From Macrobrachium rosenbergii (lineage: Eukaryota; Arthropoda; Malacostraca; Decapoda; Palaemonidae), in NCBI RefSeq assembly GCF_040412425.1, contig NC_089762.1, positions 23,113,606 through 23,177,605 of the forward strand: 64,000 nt of DNA, given 5' to 3'. The notes beneath the pieces were generated by a model. The model was not told the origin of the DNA and did no database searches. It saw only the letters and a program-made list of their open reading frames with translations. Shown piece after piece: positions 49,770 to 60,960 of the stretch. The position numbers and the translations under genes are program-made. Position 1 is the first letter of the stretch; the number at the start of each line of letters is the position of its first letter.

Positions 49770-50240
49770 CCAGTGGAGTGATGCAGAGAGAGCTGGGAGA
49801 GACAGTTGAGAAGAAAGGGAGACCTATAGGGTCCAATTAAGAGATACTGAGAGAAAGTGAGAGACAGAGAGAAGTAACTAGACCAGTAGAGAAAAATGAG
49901 AGATACTGAGAGAAAGTGAGAGACAGAGAGAAGTAACTAGACCTATAGGGTCCAGTTGAGAGATACTGAGAGAAAGTGAGAGACAGAGAGAAGTAACTAG
50001 ACCAGTAGAGTCCAAATGAGAGATACTGAGAGAAAGTGAGAGACAGAGAGAAGTAACTAGACCTATAGGGTCCAGTTGAGAGATACTGAGAGAAAGTGAG
50101 AGACAGAGAGAAGTAACTAGACCAGTAGAGTCCAAATGAGAGATACTGAGAGAAAGTGAGAGACAGAGAGAGAGAGTAACTAGAGAGATAGGGTCCAGTT
50201 GAGAGATACTGAGAGAAAGTGAGAGACAGAGAGTGTTGCC
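49601..50240. repeat. 60-bp minisatellite with a 120-bp alternating higher-order unit
   Basis: Monomers of GAGAGATACTGAGAGAAAGT, GAGAGACAGAGAGAAGTAAC, then either TAGACCTATAGGGTCCAGTT (type A) or TAGACCAGTAGAGTCCAAAT (type B). From about 49,800 the types alternate A-B-A-B-A-B-A. The 120 bp at 49,921-50,040 equals 50,041-50,160 exactly. A pure GA run lies at 49,730-49,767 in a diverged earlier unit. Confidence 0.93.
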
Positions 50241-50404
50241 TCGTCCGGATAAGTTGAGGCAAGCCCTGGAATACATTCCCGGTCGTCTGGTGGTGGGGAT
50301 TCCAAGTTCCAGGCTGCAAATGGAAGTTAATAAGAGGGTGGCGGATGGTAAACTGCGTCAGCAGAAGCATTCGGGTTTATTTACGTATTTCCAGAGACGC
50401 GAGG

Positions 50405-50800
50405 ATTAGAAATGGCTGGTTTTAGGAATCTTTTACGTTTCATTATGTAGATTCCATACTTACAGATCGCTGTTGTTTATATTAAACTTTTCACTGTAAA
50501 GGAACAGAATATGATTATAAATAGCTGGATAGCTCACGTCATTATTTTAGGTGGTTTTAGGAATCTTCTACGTTTCATTATATAGATTCTACAGTTACAG
50601 AGCTGTTGTTTATATTAAACTTTTTCTGTAAGAGAACAGAATAAAAGATTATAAATAGCTACGTAATGCGTTTTATTATATAGATTCTACAGTTACAGAT
50701 CACTGGTGTTTACATTGAGTTTGTTACTATAATAGAATAAAATATAGGTTCTAAAGTTGCAGATTACTGACAAATTTGTGTTCCTGTTTACATCAAGAAA
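50405..50800. repeat. Diverged tandem repeat of about 125-140 bp, three units
   Basis: Units share GGTTTTAGGAATCTT, TACGTTTCATTATATAGATT, CTACAGTTACAGATC, GCTGTTGTTTATATTAAACT and AACAGAATA-GATTATAAATAG blocks. They start near 50,410, 50,550 and 50,665, with a partial last unit. Confidence 0.85.
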
Positions 50801-50819
50801 TATATGTAATATAAAATAA

Positions 50820-50859
50820 TATATATATATATGTATGTATGAATATTTATATATATATA

Positions 50860-50951
<92 letters not shown>

Positions 50952-50958
50952 CAGGAAA

Positions 50959-51015
<57 letters not shown>

Positions 51016-51028
51016 AATATTTATATAA

Positions 51029-51087
<59 letters not shown>

Positions 51088-51125
51088 TATATACTGTATA
51101 TATACAGACATATATATATATATAT
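50820..51125. repeat. (TA)n array, interrupted
   Basis: Two long TA blocks separated by TTACAGGAAAAG at about 50,949-50,960, with ATTTGAATATTTATA interruptions. Confidence 0.95.
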
Positions 51126-51529
51126 GTCACCACAAACAAAAATGAGATCATTCTCACCCTTAATCCACTGACACTTTAAATGCACACACTAACTCATGGC
51201 TACATCGATATCTGATAACGGCGTAATGACAAAATTTTTCATTCCATGGCTAAAATTCCTCGAATCATTCCATCGGTTTTATTTTCATTCCTGGCCATAG
51301 GAAATGAAAGGCTGGCTCATGATAATCCCAATAACAGCCCTGGCTGGAATCTAATAACAGCCGTCATGCACTGGAATTGTATGGGGGAGGGGGCGAGTGA
51401 GTGACTGGTTTGGTGTCATAATGGGGTGATAGAAAAGGCTGTTTAATGCTTTTATAGATGGGTGGATGGATGAGAGAAGTCAGATAAAGGGGGAAGGATG
51501 TTGATGCCAGGATGTGGAAGAATAGGTTA
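51126..51529. other. Unannotated non-coding stretch
   Basis: No recognised repeat or gene. Confidence 0.55.
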
Positions 51530-51835
51530 AAGGTTAAAGACCTCCTGGGCTTCGCAAAACTCATAGGCGCTGAACTCCGGTTTCTTAGGCCGATAGCCAG
51601 TGGGGGAGAAGTCCCGTTGTCTAAGACACGTGACCAGTGAGTCGCTAGGCCTACTGTTTAACTCCTGCAGCCCGAGGGCTGGTACCTATTTTCGTACTAA
51701 CCCTCTCGAGTTTTCAGACCGCTAGGTTGGCGGGCCACCAGATTTATGCAATGGCGCCATCCCAAAGCAGCGGGATTTGAACCCCAGTCTTCTCGACTGG
51801 TAAGAACCTTACCCCAGCGCCACCACGGCAAGAAT
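51530..51835 (-). mobile_element. tRNA-derived SINE-like element, minus strand
   Basis: On the minus strand a tRNA-like head carries TGGCGCTGGGG (A-box-like, 51,812-51,822) and a perfect B box, GGTTCAAATCC (51,773-51,783). Between them CCAGTC and GACTGG can pair as an anticodon-like stem. A GC-richer body follows to about 51,530; its 3' limit is uncertain. It differs in sequence from the SINE at 11.8 kb, so it is a separate family. The head abuts the LINE relic at 51,845. A functional tRNA is unlikely because an acceptor stem is not evident. Confidence 0.7.
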
Positions 51836-51844
51836 AGAGTGAGG

Positions 51845-52370
51845 AAAATCTGATGTTTCCTGATGAAACACTACTGATTGGGGATTGTGAAGAGAAACGG
51901 CAGAGATTGGTGAAAAAGCTGAAAAGGGTATAAAAGAGTCATAAATCAAACACTAAAACGTTAGCAAGAGTAAATGAGTTTAACATTAGATCCAGGAGGA
52001 GGGAGAAGTTAAATTTAAAATGAATGATGAGGTCAGGGAGAAATTTGTAGTCTGTGGAAGTCAAGGTTGAAATGAATGAAAGGACTGTTTAACCAATTCT
52101 CCTCTACAGAAGTGAAGTGAGGACGTTCAGCTCTAGTCTTGAAAGAAGATGGAAGCTGTGGTGATAAATTGTTTACAAAATCTTTGTGGTAGAAGAACTA
52201 AAAGGGCAAGAAATATGGAGACAAATGGTAGTGAAAGGATGGATGAAAGTGTTTTGATATGGTTTGGTCGTGTGGGAAGAATGGAGGATAAGAGTCTGAC
52301 AAGCAAAATAAAAGACAAAATCAGAGATATAAGGAAGAACGAGGAGAAGAGAACCTAGAAAAGACAGATA
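51845..52370 (+). pseudogene. Decayed LINE reverse transcriptase C-terminal fragment
   Basis: The fragment starts at the catalytic motif, here LMFPDETLLIGDCEEK (51,849-51,896), where intact relatives have LMFADD. It then reads RQRLVKKLKRV, AVVINCLQNLCGRRTKRARN (about 52,155-52,214) and SVLIWFGRVGRMED (about 52,248-52,290), the GHVERM-type tail of this family. The A-to-P and D-to-E changes destroy the catalytic site, and several stops and frameshifts occur before 52,149. The family is a common arthropod LINE type; the clade was not resolved. It differs from both the 8-kb and 16-kb relics. Confidence 0.8.
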
Positions 52371-52411
52371 AATGGAATAACATAAATGCTGAAAACGAGA
52401 AAGTACTTGCA

Positions 52412-52413
<2 letters not shown>

Positions 52414-52473
<60 letters not shown>
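52414..52473. repeat. (CT)n microsatellite, 30 units
   Basis: A pure CT run. Confidence 0.97.
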
Positions 52474-52474
<1 letters not shown>

Positions 52475-52958
52475 ATTTCGTGTTTCCATGATAGATTTGT
52501 TATCTGGCTTACTATAATGTTCTTTTCGAAATTTATACTTTATTCTGTACGCACTTTTCTCCGTATGTATATATACAGTATATATATACACATATATACA
52601 CATACATATATACATACATATATATACAGTATATACATACATACATATAATCTACGCTTTGTCACTACAAGCCTTAGACCCAAATGCAAGAATATGAAGT
52701 AACTTCTTGAGTTCAGGTAGCAGGATCGAATCCGCATCCAGAGTACCAGAATACTCACAACATATACGTATGTACGTATACACATATATACCCTGGGTAT
52801 CCGAGTTCACATGTATATCTACAAACTTCTCGTCGATACCTTCTATCGATTTCTGCATTTCAAAAGATACGCAGAATCAGTCACACCCTGAAACTTACTT
52901 TGGTGGGTAATTAGATAATACATTTCCATCTGCTATTCATCCCAGACTTTATTCTTTA
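52474..52958. other. Unannotated stretch up to assembly gap, with degenerate TA/TACA
   Basis: Degenerate TATATACA sequence at 52,567-52,650. The rest holds nothing recognised. Confidence 0.6.
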
Positions 52959-53458
52959 NNNNNNNNNNNNNNNNNNNNNNNNNNNNNNNNNNNNNNNNNN
53001 NNNNNNNNNNNNNNNNNNNNNNNNNNNNNNNNNNNNNNNNNNNNNNNNNNNNNNNNNNNNNNNNNNNNNNNNNNNNNNNNNNNNNNNNNNNNNNNNNNNN
53101 NNNNNNNNNNNNNNNNNNNNNNNNNNNNNNNNNNNNNNNNNNNNNNNNNNNNNNNNNNNNNNNNNNNNNNNNNNNNNNNNNNNNNNNNNNNNNNNNNNNN
53201 NNNNNNNNNNNNNNNNNNNNNNNNNNNNNNNNNNNNNNNNNNNNNNNNNNNNNNNNNNNNNNNNNNNNNNNNNNNNNNNNNNNNNNNNNNNNNNNNNNNN
53301 NNNNNNNNNNNNNNNNNNNNNNNNNNNNNNNNNNNNNNNNNNNNNNNNNNNNNNNNNNNNNNNNNNNNNNNNNNNNNNNNNNNNNNNNNNNNNNNNNNNN
53401 NNNNNNNNNNNNNNNNNNNNNNNNNNNNNNNNNNNNNNNNNNNNNNNNNNNNNNNNNN
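52959..53458. other. Assembly gap of exactly 500 N
   Basis: A round-number run of N, as inserted by scaffolding software. The real distance is unknown, and satellite DNA begins immediately on its right side. Confidence 0.99.
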
Positions 53459-54470
53459 CCTTTTTTGTTTTTTTTTGATGGGCCCAGGGGTCCAATTCAG
53501 CTGAAGAAAGAATCTTCAAGGAGTCTTCAGGGATTCTTCGGTGAAGATTTTGGCGCCAATACGAAGACTATCATTTTCTCAAACTAGAGCATAGTCATTC
53601 ATGTAATGATGGCCACCTCCGGCGATTCCGGAGGAAATCTTTGCTAAGGGGTCCTTTTTGTTTTTTTTTTTGGGGCCCAGGGGTCCAATTCAGCTGAAGA
53701 AAGAATCTTCAAGGAGTCTTCAGGGATTCTTCGGTGAAGATTTTGGCGCCAATACGAAGACTATCATTTTCTCAAACTAGAGCATAGTCATTCATGTAAT
53801 GATGGCCACCTCCGGCGATTCCGGAGGAAATCTTTGCTAAGGGGTCCTTTTTTTTTTTTTTTGTGGGGCCCAGGGTCCAATTCAGCTGAAGAAAGAATCT
53901 TCAAAACCCAGAGTCTTCAGGGATTCTTCGGTGAGGATTTTGGCGCCAATACGAAGACTATCATTTTCTCAAACTAGAGCATAGTCATTCATGTAATGAT
54001 GGCCACCTCCGGCGATTCCGGAGGAAATCTTTGCTAAGGGGTCCTTTTTTTTTTTTTTTGGGGCCCAGGGGTCCAATTCAGCTGAAGAAAGAATCTTCAA
54101 GGAGTCTTCAGGGATTCTTCGGTGAGGATTTTGGCGCCAATACGAAGACTATCATTTTCTCAAACTAGAGCATAGTCATTCATGTAATGATGGCCACCTC
54201 CGGCGATTCCGGAGGAAATCTTTGCTAAGGGGTCCTTTTTTTTTTTTTTTTTGGGGCCCAGGGGTCCAATTCAGCTGAAGAAAGAATCTTCAAGGAGTCT
54301 TCAGGGATTCTTCGGTGAAGATTTTGGCGCCAATACGAAGACTATCATTTTCTCAAACTAGAGCATAGTCATTCATGTAATGATGGCCACCTCCGGCGAT
54401 TCCGGAGGAAATCTTTGGTAAGGGGTCCTTTTTTGTGTTTGTTTGTGGGGCCCAGGGGTCCAATTCAGCT

Positions 54471-54511
54471 GGGACCCTTGCGTGGTGAAGGTGGCATATT
54501 CTAAACCTGGG

Positions 54512-54542
<31 letters not shown>

Positions 54543-55085
54543 GTCAGCCTCAAAAATAGAACTTTCAAAATTTTCGACCTAACTAACCCTTGTTAGTACA
54601 GTTCTATTAATTTTGGGGATGTAAAATTTTTTGGGCCAATATTTCCAGTTTATAAAAATCGATGAATGGAAATTCAGACTTGCATAATTCTAAAATGACT
54701 CTTAGCTACGGGGCCTCAAAGTCGATTTTTAGTTTATACAATAAAAATTCAGGCATCCAAAACTCAGCAAGGCCTGAACGTATTGATGTTTTGTATGAAT
54801 TTTTTTAATAGAACGGATCAAAATAAAGGGGCTCTAATTGGAGCCTCATGTCCGTGGCAGGTTCCCTCTCGGCTATGGGACCTCAAAGTTGGTGTTTTTG
54901 TTAATTTTACATATGAACCTTGCAATTTCAAAATGACACCTGCATTACTTACAAGGTTACAGGAACCTTGAAACTGAAAAATGACACATGGAATACTACA
55001 ACAGAGTGCCAATGATGAAAGGCTACCAGCTATATAAATGGTAGAAATTACCCTTGAAATTGAAAAATGACACCTGTTATACTGC
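54471..55085 (+). repeat. Satellite spacer, copy 1
   Basis: Starts GGGACCCTTGCGTGGTGAAG and has an A run of about 30. It contains TAACCCTTGTTAG, AAAATCGATGAATGG and three related blocks of CCTTGAAATTGAAAAATGAC type (about 54,917, 54,966 and 55,052). It ends TATACTGCTGAAG, merging into a variant monomer. No open frame is conserved across copies. Confidence 0.93.
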
Positions 55086-57207
55086 TGAAGAAAGAGTCTT
55101 CAAGGAGTCTTCAGGGAATCTTGGGTGAGGATTTTGGAGCCAATACGAAGACTATCATTTTCTCAAACTAGAGCATAGTCATTCATGTAATGATGGCCAC
55201 CTCCGGCGATTCCGGAGGAAATCTTTGCTAAGGGGTCCTTTTTTTGTATTTTTTTGTGGGGCCCAGGGTCCAATTCAGCTGAAGAAAGAATCTTCAAGGA
55301 GTCTTCAGGGATTCTTCGGTGAAGATTTTGGCGCCAATACGAAGACTATCATTTTCTCAAACTAGAGCATAGTCATTCATGTAATGATGGCCACCTCCGG
55401 CGATTCCGGACAAATCTTTGCTAAGGGGTCCTTTTTGTTTTTTTTTTTTTGTGGGCCCAGGGGTCCAATTCAGCTGGGAGCTGAAGAAAGAATCTTCAAA
55501 GGAGTCTTCAGGGATTCTTCGGTGAAGATTTTGGCGCCAATACGAAGACTATCATTTTCTCAAACTAGAGCATAGTCATTCATGTAATGATGGCCACCTC
55601 CGGCGATTCCGGAGGAAATCTTTGCTAAGGGTCCTTTTTGTTTTTTTTTGGGGGCCAAATTCAGGGTCCAATTCAGCTGAAGAAAGAATCTTCAAGGAGT
55701 CTTCAGGGATTCTTCGGTGAAGATTTTGGCGCCAATACGAAGACTATCATTTTCTCAAACTAGAGCATAGTCATTCATGTAATGATGGCCACCTCCGGCG
55801 ATTCCGGAGGAAATCTTTGCTAAGGGGTCCTTTTTTGTTTTTTTGTGGGGCCCAGGGGTCCAATTCAGCTGAACTCTTGTTATACTGCTGAAAAGAATCT
55901 TCAAGGAGTCTTCAGGGATTCTTCGGTGAAGATTTTGGCGCCAATACGAAGACTATCATTTTCTCAAACTAGAGCATAGTCATTCATGTAATGATGGCCA
56001 CCTCCGGCGATTCCGGAGGAAATCTTTGCTAAGGGTCCTTTTTTTTTTTTTTTTTGTGGGGCCCAGGGTCCAATTCAGCTGAAGAAAGAATCTTCAAAGG
56101 TCTTCAGGGATTCTTCGGTGAAGATTTTGGCGCCAATACGAAGACTATCATTTTCTCAAACTAGAGCATAGTCATTCATGTAATGATGGCCACCTCCGGC
56201 GATTCCGGAGAAATCTTTGCAAGGGGTCCAATTCAGCTGAAGAAAGAATCTTCAAAGGAGTCTTCAGGGATTCTTCGGTGAAGATTTTGGCGCCAATACG
56301 AAGACTATCATTTTCTCAAACTAGAGCATAGTCATTCATGTAATGATGGCCACCTCCGGCGATTCCGGAGGAAATCTTTGCTAAGGGGGTCCTTTTTTTT
56401 TTTTTTTTTGATGGGCCCAGGGTCCAATTCAGCTGAAGAAAGAATCTTCAAGGAGTCTTCAGGGATTCTTCGGTGAAGATTTTGGCGCCAATACGAAGAC
56501 TATCATTTTCTCAAACTAGAGCATAGTCATTCATGTAATGATGGCCACCTCCGGCGATTCCGGAGGAAATCTTTGCTAAGGGGTCCTTTTTTTTTTTTTT
56601 TTGGGGCCCAGGGGTCCAATTCAGCTACTGCTGAAGAAAGAATCTTCAAAGGAGTCTTCAGGGATTCTTCAGTGAGGATTTTGGCGCCAATACGAAGACT
56701 ATCATTTTCTCAAACTAGAGCATAGTCATTCATGTAATGATGGCCACCTCCGGCGATTCCGGAGGAAATCTTTGCTAAGGGTCCTTTTTTTTTTTTTTTT
56801 TGTGGGGCCCAGGGTCCAATTCAGCTGAAGAAAGAATCTTCAAGGAGTCTTCAGGGATTCTTCGGTGAGGATTTTTTACGAAGACTATCATTTTCTCAAA
56901 CTAGAGCATAGTCATTCATGTAATGATGGCCACCTCCGGCGATTCCGGAGGAAATCTTTGCTAAGGGGTCCTTTTTTTTTTTTTTTTTTTGGGGGCCCAG
57001 GGGTCCAATTCAGCTGAAGAAAGAATCTTCAAGGAGTCTTCAGGGATTCTTCGGTGAAGATTTTGGCGCCAATACGAAGACTATCATTTTCTCAAACTAG
57101 AGCAGTCATTCATGTAATGATGGCCACCTCCGGCGATTCCGGAGGAAATCTTTGGTAAGGGGTTCTTTTTTGTGTTTGTTTGTGAGGCCCAGGGGTCCAA
57201 TTCAGCT

Positions 57208-57248
57208 GGGACCCTTGCGTGGTGAAGGTGGCATATTCTAAACCTGGG

Positions 57249-57286
<38 letters not shown>

Positions 57287-57823
57287 CAGCCTCAAAAAAT
57301 AGAACTTTCAAAATTTTCGACCTAACTAACCCTTGTTAGTACAGTTCTATTAATTTTGGGGATGTAAAATTTTTTTTTTTATTTCCAGTTTATAAAAATC
57401 GATGAATGGAAATTCAGACTTGCATAATTCTAAAATGACTCTTAGCTACGGGGCCTCAAAGTCGATTTTTAGTTTATACAATAAAAATTCAGGCATCCAA
57501 AACTCAGCAAGGCCTGAACGTATTGATGTTTTGTATGAATTTTTTTAATAGAACGGATCAAAATAAAGGGGCTCTAATTGGAGCCTCATGTCCGTGGCAG
57601 GTTCCCTCTCGGCTATGGGACCTCAAAGTTGGTGTTTTTTGTTAATTTTACATATGAACCTTGCAATTTCAAAATGACACCTGCATTACTTACAAGGTTA
57701 CAGGAACCTTGAAACTGAAAAATGACACATGGAATACTACAACAGAGTGCCAATGATGAAAGGCTACCAGCTATATAAATGGTAGAAATTACCCTTGAAA
57801 TTGAAAAATGACACCTGTTATAC
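57208..57823 (+). repeat. Satellite spacer, copy 2
   Basis: Nearly identical to copy 1. A small replacement near 57,371-57,381 lacks GGGCCAATA, and the A run is longer. Confidence 0.93.
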
Positions 57824-60344
57824 TGCTGAAGAAAGAGTCTTCAAGGAGTCTTCAGGGAATCTTGGGTGAGGATTTTGGAGCCAATATCAAGACTATCATT
57901 TTCTCAAACTAGAGCATAGTCATTCATGTAATGATGGCCACCTCCGGCGATTCCGGAGGAAATCTTTGCTAAGGGGTCCCTTTTTGTTTTTTTTTTTTGG
58001 GGCCCAGGGGTCCAATTCAGCTGAAGAAAGAATCTTCAAGGAGTCTTCAGGGATTCTTCGGTGAAGATTTTGGCGCCAATACGAAGACTATCATTTTCTC
58101 AAACTAGAGCATAGTCATTCATGTAATGATGGCCACCTCCGGCGATTCCGGAGGAAATCTTTGCTAAGGGTCCTTTTTTTTTTTTTTTTTTGTGGGGCCC
58201 AGGGGTCCAATTCAGCTGAAGAAAGAATCTTCAAAGGAGTCTTCAGGGATTCTTCGGTGAAGATTTTGGCGCCAATACGAAGACTATCATTTTCTCAAAC
58301 TAGAGCATAGTCATTCATGTAATGATGGCCACCTCCGGCGATTCCGGAGGAAATCTTTGCTAAGGGTCCTTTTTTTTTTTTTTGGGGCCCAGGGGTCCAA
58401 TTCAGCTGAAGAAAGAATCTTCAAGGAGTCTTCAGGGATTCTTCGGTGAAGATTTTGGCGCCAATACGAAGACTATCATTTTCTCAAACTAGAGCATAGT
58501 CATTCATGTAATGATGGCCACCTCCGGCGATTCCGGAGGAAATCTTTGGTAAGGGGTCCTTTTTGTTTTTTTTTTTTTCCAATTCAGGGGCCCAGGGGTC
58601 CAATTCAGCTGAAGAAAGAATCTTCAAAAATGAGTCTTCAGGGATTCTTCGTGAAAGATTTTGGCGCCAATACGAAGACTATCATTTTCTCAAACTAGAG
58701 CATAGTCATTCATGTAATGATGGCCACCTCCGGCGATTCCGGAGGAAATCTTTGCTAAGGGGTCCTTTTTTTTTTTTTTTTTTTGCCCAGGGGTCCAATT
58801 CAGCTGAAGAAAGAATCTTCAAACAGGGTTCTTCGGTGAAAATTTTGGCGCCAATAAAAGACTATCATTTTCTCAAACTAGAGCATAGTCATTCATGTAA
58901 TGATGGCCACCTCCGGCGATTCGGAGGAAATCTTTGCTAGGGGTCCTTTTTTTTTTTTTTTTGTGGGCCCAGGGTCCAATTCAGCTGAAGAAAGAATCTT
59001 CAAGGAGTCTTCAGGGATTCTTCGGTGAAGATTTTGGCGCCAATACGAAGACTATCATTTTCTCAAACTAGAGCATAGTCATTCATGTAATGATGGCCAC
59101 CTCCGGCGATTCGGAGGAAATCTTTGTAAGGGTCCTTTTTTTTTTTTTTTTTTTTAAACCCAGGGGTCCAATTCAGCTGAAGAAAGAATCTTCAAAGAGT
59201 CTTCAGGGATTCTTCGGTGAAGATTTTGGCGCCAATACGAAGACTATCATTTTCTCAAACTAGAGCATAGTCATTCATGTAATGATGGCCACCTCCAAGC
59301 GATTCCGGAGGAAATCTTTGCTAAGGGTCCTTTTTTTTTTTTTTTTTGGGGGCCCAGGGGTCCAATTCAGCTGAAGAAAAAGAATCTTCAAGGAGTCTTC
59401 AGGGATTCTTTATTGAAGATTTTGGCGCCAATACGAAGACTATCATTTTCTCAAACTAGAGCATAGTCATTCATGTAATGATGGCCACAGCGATTCCGGA
59501 GGAAATCTTTGCTAAGGGTCCTTTTTGTTTTTTTTTTGTGGGGCCCAGGGGTCCAATTCAGCTGAAGAAAGAATCTTCAAGGAGTCTTCAGGGATTCTTC
59601 GGTGAAGATTTTGGCGCCAATACGAAGACTATCATTTTCTCAAACTAGAGCATAGTCATTCATGTAATGATGGCCACCTCCAGCGATTCGGAGGAAATCT
59701 TTGCTAAGGGGTCCTTTTTGTTTTTTTTGTTTTTGTGGGGCCCAGGGGTCCAATTCAGCTGAAGAAAGAATCTTCAAGGAGTCTTCAGGGATTCTTCGGT
59801 GAAGATTTTGGCGCCAATACGAAGACTATCATTTTCTCAAACTAGAGCATAGTCATTCATGTAATGATGGCCACCTCCGGCGATTCCGGAGGAAATCTTT
59901 GCTAAGGGGTCCTTTTTTGTTTTTTTTGGGGCTCAGGGGTCCAATTCAGCTGAAGAAAGAATCTTCAAGGAGTCTTCAAGGAGGGATTCTTCGGTGAAGA
60001 TTTTGGCGCCAATACGAAGACTATCATTTTCTCAAACTAGAGCATAGTCATTCATGTAATGATGGCCACCTCCGGCGATTCGGAGGAAATCTTTGCTAAG
60101 GGTCCTTTTTTGTTTTTTTTTTTGTGGGGCCCAGGGGTCCAATTCAGCTGAAGAAAGAATCTTCAAGGAGTCTTCAGGGATTCTTCGGTGAAGATTTTGG
60201 CGCCAATACGAAGACTATCATTTTCTCAAACTAGAGCATAGTCATTCATGTAATGATGGCCACCTCCGGCGATTCCGGAGGAAATCTTTGCTAAGGGGTC
60301 CTTTTTTGTTTTTTTTTTGTGGGGCCCAGGGGTCCAATTCAGCT

Positions 60345-60385
60345 GGGACCCTTGCGTGGTGAAGGTGGCATATTCTAAACCTGGG

Positions 60386-60423
<38 letters not shown>

Positions 60424-60960
60424 AGCCTCAAAAAATAGAACTTTCAAAATTTTCGACCTAACTAACCCTTGTTAGTACAGTTCTATTAATTTTGGGGATG
60501 TAAAATTTTTTGGGCCAATATTTCCAGTTTATAAAAATCGATGAATGGAAATTCAGACTTGCATAATTCTAAAATGACTCTTAGCTACAGGGCCTCAAAG
60601 TCGATTTTTAGTTTATACAATAAAAATTCAGGCATCCAAAACTCAGCAAGGCCTGAACGTATTGATGTTTTGTATGAATTTTTTAATAGAACGGACCAAA
60701 ATAAAGAGGCTCTAATTGCAGCCTCATGTCGGTGGCAGGTTCCCTCTCGGCTATGGGACCTCAAAGTTGATGTTTATTTTTAATTATACATATGAACATT
60801 GCAATTTCAAAATGACACCTGCATTACCTGCAAGACTACAGGAACCTTGAAACTGAAAAATGACACATGGAATACTACAACAGAGTGCCATTGATGAAAG
60901 GCTACCAGCTATATTAATGGTAGAAATTACCCTTGAAATTGAAAAATGACACCTGCTATA
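60345..60960 (+). repeat. Satellite spacer, copy 3 (most divergent)
   Basis: Carries several substitutions absent from the others, including GCTACAGG, GCAGCCTCATGTCGGTGG and the region around 60,770-60,835. It therefore diverged before, or was missed by, the last homogenisation. Confidence 0.93.

Noticed and set aside
51760..51835. Functional tRNA gene on the minus strand
   Set aside because: A and B boxes and an anticodon-like stem are present but no acceptor stem closes it, and the sequence continues into a SINE-like body.
57300..57330. Arthropod telomere repeat (CCTAA) from ACCTAACTAACCC in the satellite spacer
   Set aside because: A single coincidental match, not tandem.
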